Assembly: GCA_035575035.1 (NCBI GenBank)
Contig: DATLYH010000105.1
Coordinates: forward strand, 1 to 14,744
Length of the DNA: 14,744 nucleotides
Direction: 5' to 3'
Source: DATLYH01 sp035575035
GTDB lineage: Bacteria; Planctomycetota; Planctomycetia; Gemmatales; Gemmataceae
The notes below the pieces were generated by a model. It did no database searches and was not told the DNA's origin. It saw only the letters and a program-made list of their open reading frames with translations. A program made the translations under genes and the position numbers. Below are positions 7,361-14,744 of the stretch, one piece after another (the stretch's first letter is position 1; the number at the start of each line of letters is the position of its first letter).

Positions 7361-8921
7361 TCAGGTACCTTTCGGGCCAGTCAAGGGGAACATCCCATAG
7401 ATCAACAGTCCGATAAGCAGCATCGCGCCGCCCTGTACCAAATAAGTGGAGTTCGCCATCCAGGGACCGACATTCATCCCAAGATACTGACCGGGGAAGG
7501 TGAGCAGATCGCCAGAAGAATCTACGCTCATAGTCAGCCAGAACTTCGAAGCGAAGATCGAGAGCCCGGCCAAAATGCCATAATGGACTCGCTTCCAGTC
7601 CAGACCATCAATAACCTTCATAATGGGCGCGACCAGTAGGGGAAACATATTGTTCAATCCGCGCGATTCACTACAGAGGGTTTGCAAGAAAGCAAGGATC
7701 ACGCACAAAGTCATGCCTAGGCCCCATTGGTGAACATGGCGACAATAACGTCTCCAGAGAAAGGCCGTGAGGATGACGACAGGGCCGTAGTAGACGGCAA
7801 GGGCGAGGAAGAAAATGCCCGGCTTGCTCACGCTTGTGATCCCCGTCCATGCCAACCGCCATTTCAGATTGTAGGCGGCGGGCCCGTGAGAGAGAACGAG
7901 TTGGATGCCTTTCACGGCGCAAAACAATAGCAGGGCCAGCACAGCTCGAGGCTGCCATAAATTGTTCGACCAGTAACGGCAGTCATAGATCTTGTCCCAT
8001 TCGAGCAGATATAATAAGCCCAACAAGATATATATAGCCCCCAAGGGAAGGCTAAGATACAGGAGGTGATAGAGGGGGGGGGTGAGCCCTGAAGGGCATA
8101 TCATACCCGTGGGCGAGTACCAGAAGAGTGCCCAATACATAGGTGAACGCGACTGCCGCCGCGGTCGTCACGGCGGCGGGCCGTAGCCAGGAAGGGGATG
8201 GGGATGCGTCAGCCTCAAGCTCCTTCTGCGGCCTGCGGGGAAAGAGAAGCAGAAGGCATCCCACATAAATCGCTGTGGGCCAGACGAATGCCCCGAGCAG
8301 CGTGGTTACACAGAGGCCGCTTCCCGAGTTTCGCAGGAAGAAAAATAGAGACAGAGTACCAATCAGGATTGCTGTCGGATCAGTCAATACCGGCAGGAAA
8401 GACGACTGTTTGATAACGGGAAAGCTCAGGAATATGATGATGAAGCTTAGCACCTTGACCGGCCGGCTCAGGGCCAGTTCTCGCGTGCAGAGTAGCCAGA
8501 AGTATCCTCCTGCCATCACCACAACAATATCTAGTACAACAAAGCCATTAAAGATATTACTGTCTGAGAGAGGTAACCCCAGAAGTCGCAAGGAATAATG
8601 CACGATGCCTGATGGGAGAATACGCTGAATGTAGAATGGGTCCAATTTCCCATCAACCAACAATGTGGGCCAATCCTTTGCCAACTGCCTATAGATTACC
8701 CCGTCCCAACCGAAGCCATTATTAAACGGGACCCGTTCCAAACCCAACTGGGAAGCCAACACGGCAACCAGAAGGCCAGCCCAAAGAATATAGTCCCAAG
8801 GGTAGGTCAACCGATATGCCGCAAGCATACCGACCTTCTCCGGTGAATCAACAGCCTGGCGAACAAAGGCAGGCAGCGATGGGTCAGCCCGAGTACCGGC
8901 ATGGAAAGCTTCAGGCGACAT
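7361..8921 (-). pseudogene. Polytopic membrane protein gene broken by one extra base in a G9 tract (519 residues if restored)
   Basis: Two overlapping frames, 8921 to 8052 and 8140 to 7361, read as one membrane protein interrupted at 8074-8082, where the coding strand has nine C. With eight C the frame runs through ...MPFRAH-PPL-YHLLYLSLPLG... to TGA at 7361-7363, giving 519 codons. The N-terminal half has a first helix near residue 45, then a loop with FNNGFGWDGVIYRQLAKDW and FYIQRILPSGIVHYSL, followed by many helices; the C-terminal half adds about six helices and the loop CSESRGLNNMFPLLVAP. The acidic first loop and overall form suggest a GT-C-type or lipid-linked glycan enzyme, but I do not recognise the family. 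Base composition is visibly lower in G+C than its neighbours. It may be a true pseudogene, a phase-variable gene, or an artefact of homopolymer reading. It lies downstream of the GT2 gene, separated by about 200 bp. Confidence 0.85.
8074..8082. other. G9 homopolymer at the frameshift point
   Basis: Nine consecutive G on the plus strand (C on the coding strand) sit exactly where the reading frame changes. Losing one base, or gaining two, restores the long frame. Such tracts are prone to slippage in replication and to miscounting in sequencing. Confidence 0.9.
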
Positions 8922-9119
8922 GACCTACCTGGAGGAAACACGGCGTTGGTTGGAACAGACAGAAGGCTGATAGGACGGGCAATCCTCTCAGGCCCCATCA
9001 AGCGCCTCTTGGTCGTGGCCCTACCGATGGGATAGCCGGGGCAGCGTAGAGCGAGGCCCCCAGGAGGCGAGTGTTGAAGTCTCTGCCCCGGATCGCCAAA
9101 CCGACCTTGGGATTTTGCT
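8922..9119. other. Non-coding gap between GT2 and the broken membrane gene
   Basis: No complete gene, hairpin terminator or clear promoter is seen in these 198 bases. One minus-strand frame stays open from inside the GT2 3' end (about 9160) to TGA at 8998-9000; it reads MGKTDPAALKKSLLEQNPKV and onward, and could be the displaced original C-terminus of the GT2 protein (see findings). Confidence 0.5.
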
Positions 9120-9911
9120 CTAGAAGGCTCTTCTTGAGCGCCGCCGGGTCGGTCTTGCCCATAAGGCATAGACGTACCAGTACAGATACCGCGGCAGCCA
9201 CTTGCGCAGGCGGAACCGGGACTCCCCGGCGGTCCGGTCCCGCCAGGTCGTCGGGACCTCGGCGATCTTGACGCCCCGGCGAAATGCCTTGGCCGTCAGT
9301 TCCAGGGCGAGCTCGAACCCGCCCGTGCTCTCGATGCCGAGTTCGTTCACCAGGGCGGCATCGTAGAGGCGGAAATTGTTGGTCGCGTCATGGGTGGGGA
9401 AACCGGCCAGATACCAAAGTGACAGCCCGGCCGCCCGGCTCAGGAAGCGCTTCAGGAGCGGGCCGCCGAGCTGCCGGCCGCCCCGCATGTAGCGGCTCGG
9501 GCAGACCATCCGGAAGCCCTGGCCGTACAGGGCCAGCATCTCCGGCACGATGCTCAGGTCGTCCGACAGGTCAGCCATCAGCACCAGAGCAGGCCCGCTC
9601 GCCACGACCCGGAAGCCGGTCCGGATGGCCCCGACCACGCCGCGCCCCTCGTTTTTCACCAGCCGCAGCCAGGGGCGGGTCAAGGCGAGTTGCCGCGCTA
9701 CCGGCACCGTCGTGTCGCCGTCGAAGTCGTAAACCATGTAGAGGGTGTACGGCGGCGGCACGTGCCGTTCTACCTCGGCCACCAAACGGGGGAAGTTCTC
9801 CGCCTCGTTGTAGACGGGGACGATCAGGGCCAACGGCCCGACCTTCGCGGCTGGCGGGCCGGTGGTGGCGCCGGCCCCCGGGCCGGCCATTGCCTGAGCG
9901 GATGCTTCCAT
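9120..9911 (-). CDS. GT2 family glycosyltransferase, polyprenyl-phosphate sugar transferase type
   Basis: The protein has 263 residues. The chosen ATG at 9911 overlaps the epimerase stop in TGATG, typical of translational coupling; an in-frame upstream start at 9947 would lie within the previous gene. The GT-A domain shows LIVPVYNEAENF (29-40), YDFDGDTT (61-68), KNEGRGVVGAIRTGF (86-100), the metal-site region VLMADLSDDLS (110-120), NNFRLYD (178-184) and GFELALELTAK (198-208), ending in a basic tail without membrane helices. The family moves a sugar from a nucleotide donor to polyprenyl phosphate or a similar acceptor at the cytoplasmic face. The segment 9166-9271 is repeated in the chimeric remnant at 7058-7163. 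The last 15 or so codons show poorer G/C third-position use than an alternative frame, so the C-terminus may be frameshifted. It follows the epimerase and dehydrogenase genes, whose product it might use; that is inference. Confidence 0.88.
   Translation of the reverse strand: MEASAQAMAGPGAGATTGPPAAKVGPLALIVPVYNEAENFPRLVAEVERHVPPPYTLYMVYDFDGDTTVPVARQLALTRPWLRLVKNEGRGVVGAIRTGFRVVASGPALVLMADLSDDLSIVPEMLALYGQGFRMVCPSRYMRGGRQLGGPLLKRFLSRAAGLSLWYLAGFPTHDATNNFRLYDAALVNELGIESTGGFELALELTAKAFRRGVKIAEVPTTWRDRTAGESRFRLRKWLPRYLYWYVYALWARPTRRRSRRAF
9166..9271 (-). repeat. Direct repeat B, copy 2 (inside the intact GT2 gene)
   Basis: Parent-type copy of the segment found at 7058-7163, 2108 bp away in the same orientation. 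Recombination between the two copies would remove the broken membrane gene and leave a GT2 gene next to the 828-residue gene. Confidence 0.9.
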
Positions 9912-10933
9912 CAGATGGCCCCTATCTCGATCTGCTGGCGGATCCACGGGATCACCTCGTCGAGGACCTCGTCCAGAGTCGTGGTCGCCTCGAAGCCGAG
10001 CAAGCGCTTGGCCTTCTCGACCGATGGAATGCGGCAGCGCACGTCATACTCGAAGGGCTTGTCGGAGACGTAGCGGAACGGTTTACTGGTGCCGTGGACC
10101 TTCCGCCAGATCAACTCGGCCAGCTCCAGCACTGTGGTGGAGGTCGCTGTGGAGAGGTTGAAGTCCTCGTTCAGGGCCGCCGGGTGCTCCATGCAGAGGC
10201 GGATGCCGCGGGCCAGGTCGCCGCCGTAGGTGTAGTGGCGGACCTGCTGGCCGTCGCCCAGGATGTGCAGCGGGTCCTGTCCCTTGAGCACTTTCTGCAC
10301 CAGGTCGGGCACCACGTGGCTCATCGCCAGCTTGACGTTGCCCGACAGGATCTCCCGGTCGCCCAGGGCGCGGCGCTCGCCGATGCCGACGCAGTTAAAC
10401 GGGCGGGCGATGGTGTAAGGAAGGCCGTACTGCTCGTGCGCCCCCTGGGCGAAGTATTCGACCGCCAGCTTCTGGAAGCCGTAGGTGGATGCCGGCGGCG
10501 GGCAGCGGCGCTGCTCCCCTTCGGGGGTCGGAAAGCGGGTCGCGTTCTCGAAGACCATTGACGACGAGATCACGGTGATCTTCTGGAGCTTGCGGTGCTG
10601 GTAGGCCCAGATGGCGGCATCGAAGGTGGCGGCGGTGATGCGCTCGTTCTCGGCCAAGAGGTCGTAGGCGTACTCATGGAAGTAGCTGATGCCGCCGATC
10701 CGGGCGGCGCCGGCGATCAGATGGTCGGCATCCGCCAGCAACTCCTTGAGCAGGCCGACATCCTTGGCATCCCCTTGAACGAACCGGTAACGGGGATGGG
10801 TCCGCGAGGCTTGGCGGAGCGGCCCGTACTTGGAGAAGTTGTCGAGGCCGACGACCTCGTAGCCGGCTTGCAACAGCTCTTCGACGAGGTAGCCGCCGAT
10901 GAATCCGGCGGCGCCGGTGACTAACACTTTCAT
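9911..10933 (-). CDS. NAD-dependent nucleotide-sugar epimerase/dehydratase (extended SDR)
   Basis: The protein has 340 residues from the ATG at 10933. Rossmann motif TGAAGFIGG is at 6-14 and the dinucleotide-ribose-binding Asp at 31 (GLDNFSKYG). An SSS stretch at 123-125 and Tyr151/Lys155 in STYGFQK supply the catalytic triad. The AGAARIGGISYFH segment (74-86) and ARPFNCVG are typical of UDP-sugar 4-epimerases and related dehydratases or decarboxylases. It acts in the cytoplasm on a nucleotide-linked sugar. A TTG at 10939 with GGAAGG 5 nt upstream would add two residues; the same GGAAGG is 11 nt from the ATG, so the start is uncertain by two codons. It begins just after the stop of the dehydrogenase gene and its stop overlaps the GT2 start, so the three are one operon. 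Substrate is not determinable; a uronic-acid form made by the dehydrogenase is a reasonable inference. Confidence 0.9.
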   Translation of the reverse strand: MKVLVTGAAGFIGGYLVEELLQAGYEVVGLDNFSKYGPLRQASRTHPRYRFVQGDAKDVGLLKELLADADHLIAGAARIGGISYFHEYAYDLLAENERITAATFDAAIWAYQHRKLQKITVISSSMVFENATRFPTPEGEQRRCPPPASTYGFQKLAVEYFAQGAHEQYGLPYTIARPFNCVGIGERRALGDREILSGNVKLAMSHVVPDLVQKVLKGQDPLHILGDGQQVRHYTYGGDLARGIRLCMEHPAALNEDFNLSTATSTTVLELAELIWRKVHGTSKPFRYVSDKPFEYDVRCRIPSVEKAKRLLGFEATTTLDEVLDEVIPWIRQQIEIGAI

Positions 10934-10939
10934 GAGCAA

Positions 10940-12217
10940 TTACGCCTTCCGGGTGATGGTGGCGGTGATGTCGATGACCGGCTGGCGGAAGTTCAGGCCG
11001 CGGTAGCAGTCGTGCGGCGTGCCGACGATTAGCAGGTCGGCCTCTTCCAGCACCCGTTCCAGCGGCACCAGGTTGGGGTCGGGCACATACGGATCGGTAC
11101 AGAGCACGCGGCGGCACTCGAGCAGCAAGACCTTGCGCAGCTTGTACGACAGCGACTCGCGCGGATCGTCACAGTTTGGTTTGAAGGCCATCCCCAGGAT
11201 GCCGACGGTCATCTCCGACAGCGGGTAGGCGCGCTTGACCTCCTGCACCACCAGGTAGGGTAGTCCCTCGTTGACCATCATGGCCGCCTGCCCGAGCACG
11301 AACGAACCATGGTTGAACGCCCCCAGTTGCATGGTGTCCTTGAACAGGCAGGGCCCGGCGGCGAAACCGGGACGGGCAAAGCCGGCCATCCGCGGATAGT
11401 CCTCGCGTAGCGCCTGGTGGATGCGGTGGAAGTCGGCCCCGAAGTGGTTGGCCATCACGTAGAACTGATTCGAGATGGCGAAATTGATGTATCGCCAGGC
11501 GTTGCAAAACAGCTTGGCCAGCTCCGCCTCGATCGGCCGGAGGAAGATCACCTTGGGGCAGATGAGGCGGAACAGCGCCGCGGCCCGCTCGGCGGCTCGG
11601 GGAGTAACCCCGCCGACCAGCTGGGGGAGTTGGGCCAGCTCGACCAATGATTTCCCCTGAACGATCCGCTCGGGGCAGTAGGCCAGGTCCACGTCAGCGC
11701 GGCCCATCTGTTCAAGCTGCCGGGCCAGGCGGTCGGTGACGCCGGGGAAGACAGTGCTCCGCAGCACCAGGAGTTGCCCGGGCCGGATATGTTCCAGCAG
11801 CCCGTGCAGGGCGCGGTCAAAGGCGCAGACCGACGGGTCGAGGTGCTCGTCCACCGGGGTGCCGATGGTGATGATGACGGCCGAGGCATCCTCCATTGTT
11901 GCGAGGTCGGTAGTGGCCTTGACCAATCCCGACTGGACCGTTTGGGCCAGCAGCTCATCAGCATCGTCTTCGTGGAACGGCATCTTGCCGCTGTTGACCA
12001 GGGCGACCCGTTCGGCGGACGTGTCGATCAGATCGACCTGGTAGCCTTTCCGAGCCAGGGCCAGGCCGAGGGGAAGCCCGACATGGCCGCAACCGCCCAC
12101 GATGGCCAACGGCCCGGTCGCCAGAATGTCTTCCGCACCGGAATCGGGTGCATAGTGGAGGCCCGGTTCACCCGCTTGTTGGACCTTTTCCTCAGCGGCA
12201 GATAGTGGCTCTTTCAT
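10940..12217 (-). CDS. Nucleotide-sugar dehydrogenase (UDP-glucose/GDP-mannose dehydrogenase family)
   Basis: The protein has 425 residues, a normal family length, with about 33 extra N-terminal residues. The NAD-binding loop is VGGCGHVGLPL (40-50), with His where Tyr is usual. Next come the TIGTPVDEH segment (118-125), CPERIVQGKS (181-190), and the central helix with Lys235 and Asn239 (AELAKLFCNAWRYINF). The catalytic cysteine is Cys290 in GPCLFKDT (288-295), where Pro is more usual than Phe. The C-terminal domain has LGMAFKPNCDDPRES (341-355). All key residues are present, so it should oxidise C6 of a nucleotide sugar to the acid with two NAD+, in the cytoplasm, to supply precursor for the surface glycan. 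The family also includes UDP-ManNAc and UDP-GlcNAc dehydrogenases; which sugar is used is unclear. It is the first gene after a 300-bp gap and is followed directly by the epimerase gene. Confidence 0.93.
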   Translation of the reverse strand: MKEPLSAAEEKVQQAGEPGLHYAPDSGAEDILATGPLAIVGGCGHVGLPLGLALARKGYQVDLIDTSAERVALVNSGKMPFHEDDADELLAQTVQSGLVKATTDLATMEDASAVIITIGTPVDEHLDPSVCAFDRALHGLLEHIRPGQLLVLRSTVFPGVTDRLARQLEQMGRADVDLAYCPERIVQGKSLVELAQLPQLVGGVTPRAAERAAALFRLICPKVIFLRPIEAELAKLFCNAWRYINFAISNQFYVMANHFGADFHRIHQALREDYPRMAGFARPGFAAGPCLFKDTMQLGAFNHGSFVLGQAAMMVNEGLPYLVVQEVKRAYPLSEMTVGILGMAFKPNCDDPRESLSYKLRKVLLLECRRVLCTDPYVPDPNLVPLERVLEEADLLIVGTPHDCYRGLNFRQPVIDITATITRKA

Positions 12218-12520
12218 GATGAAATAACCTTAACATCGAGTGAAGCGAAAAGAAACGATGAAGGGGAGTTGACGCGGGGAACTGGTCCCCATGCCGTCGA
12301 CACCACGGGCATTTCCCAACCTTCCCTCCGAGCATCTCCTATGCCAACCGCCTTCTTCTAAGAGTATCTCTTCTTTGCTTGATTGAAAGTCCCGCTGCCC
12401 AATCGGTTACACCAATGCTCCCGTTGGGGTCCACCTTTATGGGCTGCTGATGGTGTTAAAGGACGTTAACTCCCCCCGGCAAGGAAGTAAACCAAAGGAG
12501 CCTCATCCGGCGGAGGCAGT
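12218..12520. other. Intergenic region upstream of the dehydrogenase gene; possible promoter and hairpin
   Basis: No gene is supported here. It is the largest break in the minus-strand series, so a separate transcript may start here. A weak minus-strand pair TTTCAA (12383-12388) and TACTCT (12361-12366), with a 16-nt spacer, lies about 145 bp upstream of the dehydrogenase start. A small inverted repeat, GGGGA-ACTGG-TCCCC (12276-12290), lies between it and the gene and could form a short hairpin. Neither is strong. Confidence 0.3.
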
Positions 12521-13603
12521 TCACGGGATGCCGCGCACGATGGCCGGCCCGATCAGGCGCGTCAGCCAGACCGGCAGGCGTTGCCAGAGTCGGATCAGCC
12601 GCTGGTAGCGCGGGTTGTCCGGGCGCATGTCGGTCACGGTTCCGCGGCGCATGTAATATTGCCACTCAGCTGGGCTCGGTGCCGCACCCCATTGCTCCTT
12701 GAAGCCGTAGGTTCCGCTTCCCGGGGTCGAACGGCCGAAATCGAAGACCGCTTGCTTGCGCTGGACGGCGCGTTCCAGCAGGTGCCAGTACATTAACATG
12801 TTGGCACAGGTCTTGTTGTACTGCCGTAGCGAGCTGGCGCTGGGCACCTCAGTGACGCCGCGGCCATGCAGCACCAGGGCCGCCGCTGCCGCCGCCCCGC
12901 CCGTCCGCACCACGCACAGCTCCGCCTGACCTGGGAACTGTTCCAGCACGGCTCGGAACAGGCGGCGCGGATAGACCGGCGTGCCCAGGTCGCGCATGTT
13001 GTGGCTGAAGACCGCGTAGAACTCGCTCAGCAGGTCAACGCCGCCCCAGGTGACGGTCAGGCCGCTCTTCTGCCCCTTGCGCACCTGGTTGCGGACCTTG
13101 CCGTCCAGTTGCTTCCACAACTCTTCCGGGCTGCCGGGTAGCGGGCGGCGCATGTGTACCTTGCCGTTGGCCCGGGTGGTCAGGGCGGGGTGGCTGATGG
13201 CTCGCTCCTGGCGCAGCTCCAGGAAGCGCACGCCCAGTTCGTCGGCCAGTTGGACGGCACGCTCGATGAGTCGGCCGGCCGCCTCGTCGTCATCGGCCAG
13301 CACGCCGCCGTAATTGACGTAGGGCAGGCTTACCAGGAACCGGCCGAAGAGCAGGCTTTTCACGTAGGCCAGACCTAAAAGGCCGCGGGTCTTGCCCTCC
13401 CGCACGACCTCCAGGCAGTAAGGCGTGTGCCCCAGCCCCTGCTGTAGCACCAGCAGCCAGTCGAGCTGCCGGTGGCCCAGCGACCCCGGTGCCGCACGGC
13501 CGGCGTAGGCTTGCAGGCGTTCAAGGTGCTTGGCCAGATCAGGGGGTTGGTGGACCCGGACATCGATCAGTGCCACGGCGGACGGCGATTGTTGGAGGAG
13601 CAT
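12521..13603 (-). CDS. FemAB-like transferase of the XrtA/PEP-CTERM-associated type
   Basis: The protein has 360 residues with two GNAT-like halves. Visible marks are SLPYVNYGG (92-100), KVRNQVRKGQKSG (169-181), HNMRDLGTPVYPRRLF (201-216) and the C-terminal block FDFGRSTPGSGTYGFKEQWG (287-306). This set, above all the last block, is the pattern I associate with the FemAB-related proteins found beside exosortase A and exopolysaccharide genes. FemAB enzymes move amino acids from aminoacyl-tRNA to peptidoglycan precursors; the role in exosortase loci is not established, and modification of the polysaccharide or its lipid intermediate is inferred. No signal peptide or membrane helix is seen. A GAGGA sequence lies about 10 nt upstream of the ATG at 13603. 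A 103-bp gap, with nothing recognisable, separates it from the methyltransferase gene. No exosortase or PEP-CTERM protein is in the window. Confidence 0.88.
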   Translation of the reverse strand: MLLQQSPSAVALIDVRVHQPPDLAKHLERLQAYAGRAAPGSLGHRQLDWLLVLQQGLGHTPYCLEVVREGKTRGLLGLAYVKSLLFGRFLVSLPYVNYGGVLADDDEAAGRLIERAVQLADELGVRFLELRQERAISHPALTTRANGKVHMRRPLPGSPEELWKQLDGKVRNQVRKGQKSGLTVTWGGVDLLSEFYAVFSHNMRDLGTPVYPRRLFRAVLEQFPGQAELCVVRTGGAAAAAALVLHGRGVTEVPSASSLRQYNKTCANMLMYWHLLERAVQRKQAVFDFGRSTPGSGTYGFKEQWGAAPSPAEWQYYMRRGTVTDMRPDNPRYQRLIRLWQRLPVWLTRLIGPAIVRGIP

Positions 13604-13706
13604 GTTGGGTGCGTCCTCAGAGGTTGAGGGAGCAGAATCCAGGGGTGACAGTAGGTTGCTTGGATGGAACGGGGCCTGGTTGATCGGGCGGGCGGTATCG
13701 GCGGGG

Positions 13707-14423
13707 TTACTTGACTGCCTCGACGATCAGGTCGTTGGCGGCCTCCACGGCAGCCACGTCCGCGATGCGGCTCTGGTGGTAGGGCATCCGCTCCACGTCG
13801 CGGAAACCGACCTGTTCCAGTAGCTTGATGAGGGAGATTTCGTCGTACATCCACTTGTGGTAGTGCCCCATGGAGCGGAAGGGCCGTCGGCGGACGCAGA
13901 TGTCGCGGAAAAACAGCGCGATCCAGCGCGTGTGCTCTAGCGTCCATTCGCTCCGAGGGAGCCGCCGGGTCCGCTGATACTCCTCCAGGTAACGGCTCCA
14001 GAAGCGGGCCATGTCGGGGACGCGGACCCGCAGGATGCCGCCCGGCTCCAGCACGCGGTAGCATTCCCGCACCACGTACTCTCCCCCCTCGCGCGTGAAG
14101 TGCTCCAGCACCTCGCCCAGGTAGATCGCGTGGACTGAGCCGGTCCGCCAGGGGAAACGCTGCTTCAGGTTGAAGTAATAGGTCTGACGGTTGAACTCTG
14201 TGGGGGGGAGCAGGCGCAGGGCTACCAGCAGTCGGTCGAGTAGGGGCAGGTGCGATGCCAGCCAGGCGCGGTTGGAGTCGTCCACGTTGATCCAGCCGGC
14301 CGGCTGCACCGGTCCGCAGCCGAGGTTTAGTTTCAGCCGCACCGGGGCGGGGGGAGGACCGTTGCGACACGGCGGTGCCGCACCGGTCTTCGCGGTCTCG
14401 GGCTGGGTTGAGGGAAGTTGCAT
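13707..14423 (-). CDS. Class I SAM-dependent methyltransferase (Methyltransf_11-like)
   Basis: The protein has 238 residues. After a proline-rich N-terminus of about 28 residues comes SAM motif I, KLNLGCGPVQPAGWINVD (31-48), then YLGEVLEHFTREGG (101-114) and the post-motif RVLEPGGILRVRVPD (123-137). The C-terminal part contains GHYHKWMYDEISLIKLLEQV, which is common in methyltransferases from polysaccharide clusters. It probably methylates a sugar or glycan intermediate in the cytoplasm; the acceptor is unknown. Its ATG lies 5 nt after the stop of the GT4 gene, with AAGG inside the end of that gene as a possible ribosome site, so the two are likely translated from one message. Confidence 0.88.
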   Translation of the reverse strand: MQLPSTQPETAKTGAAPPCRNGPPPAPVRLKLNLGCGPVQPAGWINVDDSNRAWLASHLPLLDRLLVALRLLPPTEFNRQTYYFNLKQRFPWRTGSVHAIYLGEVLEHFTREGGEYVVRECYRVLEPGGILRVRVPDMARFWSRYLEEYQRTRRLPRSEWTLEHTRWIALFFRDICVRRRPFRSMGHYHKWMYDEISLIKLLEQVGFRDVERMPYHQSRIADVAAVEAANDLIVEAVK

Positions 14424-14428
14424 AATGG

Positions 14429-14744
14429 TTAAACCTTGATGTGTCTTTGCAGCAAGGAGTCGTAAAGGACCCGGACCTTCTGCATCCGGGCCTCGAAACT
14501 GTAGCCAGCCTCGATCGTCCGCCGCCCCGCCGCCCGCAGCCGCTGACGCAAGGCGGTATCGGCCAACAAACGCGCCAGGGCCTGGGTCAGCGCCGCAGCG
14601 GCGCCCGGCTCGACCAGCAGGCCGTTCTCCCCGTCCCGGATTAGTCGCGGCACTCCCGCAACCCGCGTGGCCACGACCGGCACCCCCATCGCCATCGCCT
14701 CCAGCACGACGTTCGGCAGCCCCTCGCGCAGACTGCTCAGGGCG
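14429..14744 (-). CDS. GT4 family glycosyltransferase, C-terminal part (5' end outside window)
   Basis: The frame is open to the right edge, giving the last 104 or so residues. It begins ALSSLREGLPNVVLEAMA, which contains the E-x7-E motif (REGLPNVVLE) of retaining GT-B glycosyltransferases, followed by GVPVVATRVAGVPRLIRDG and ENGLLVEPG, the standard donor-nucleotide-binding region of the Glycos_transf_1 domain. The tail ARLLADTALRQRLRAAGRRT and the final SFEARMQKVRVLYDSLL helix are also typical. It should add a sugar from a nucleotide donor to a glycan at the cytoplasmic face. The gene heads the visible minus-strand series and is followed at 5 nt by the methyltransferase gene. Confidence 0.93.
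   Translation of the reverse strand, partial: ALSSLREGLPNVVLEAMAMGVPVVATRVAGVPRLIRDGENGLLVEPGAAAALTQALARLLADTALRQRLRAAGRRTIEAGYSFEARMQKVRVLYDSLLQRHIKV

Noticed and set aside
9284..10561. 425-codon plus-strand open frame
   Set aside because: It runs antisense across both the GT2 and epimerase genes, is low-complexity (Arg/Pro/Ser-rich) at first and has no recognisable motif.
1..14744. CRISPR array, tRNA, rRNA or riboswitch
   Set aside because: No regularly spaced short repeats and no tRNA-like or other structured RNA was recognised by eye; almost all of the window is protein-coding.

Overview
The window is a G+C-rich bacterial segment holding most of a cell-surface polysaccharide (exopolysaccharide or envelope glycan) biosynthesis locus. 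A planctomycete, perhaps of the Gemmata group, is the best guess. This rests on the high G+C, the TolB/hydrazine-synthase-alpha-like beta-propeller protein at the left edge, and a FemAB protein of the exosortase (XrtA/PEP-CTERM) type beside GT2, GT4 and GT39-like genes. It is an inference from gene content; no rRNA or other phylogenetic marker is present.

Layout. From the right edge, a long minus-strand series runs leftward: a partial GT4 glycosyltransferase, a class I SAM methyltransferase, a FemAB-like transferase, (after a gap of about 300 bp) a nucleotide-sugar dehydrogenase, an extended-SDR sugar epimerase/dehydratase, a GT2 glycosyltransferase, a polytopic membrane protein split by a frameshift in a nine-G tract, a chimeric gene remnant, an 828-residue membrane protein with a large soluble C-terminal part, and a GT39-like membrane glycosyltransferase. 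A plus-strand GT2 of the DPM1 type faces this series at 1757-2728. A divergent minus-strand propeller gene leaves the window at position 1. The roughly 290 bp between those two divergent genes carries candidate promoters.

How it fits together. The dehydrogenase and epimerase would supply a modified (uronic-type) nucleotide sugar. The GT2 proteins would charge a polyprenyl phosphate or extend a glycan, and the GT-C-like membrane proteins would use lipid-linked sugars on the outer face. The GT4, methyltransferase and FemAB proteins would extend or decorate the product. No exosortase, Wzx/Wzy or PEP-CTERM substrate lies in the window, so the product is unknown.

The most unusual part is 6970-9271. 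It holds a pseudogene at 6970-7308 made of the first 49 codons of the GT39 gene joined, with a 2-bp microhomology, to the 3' end of a GT2 gene, and carrying a TGG-to-TAG nonsense change. Next to it is a less G+C-rich membrane-protein gene broken by one base in a homopolymer. The resident GT2 gene also has a possible 3'-end frameshift. Together these suggest repeated duplication, deletion and decay in this part of the cluster, though some of the breaks could be sequence errors.
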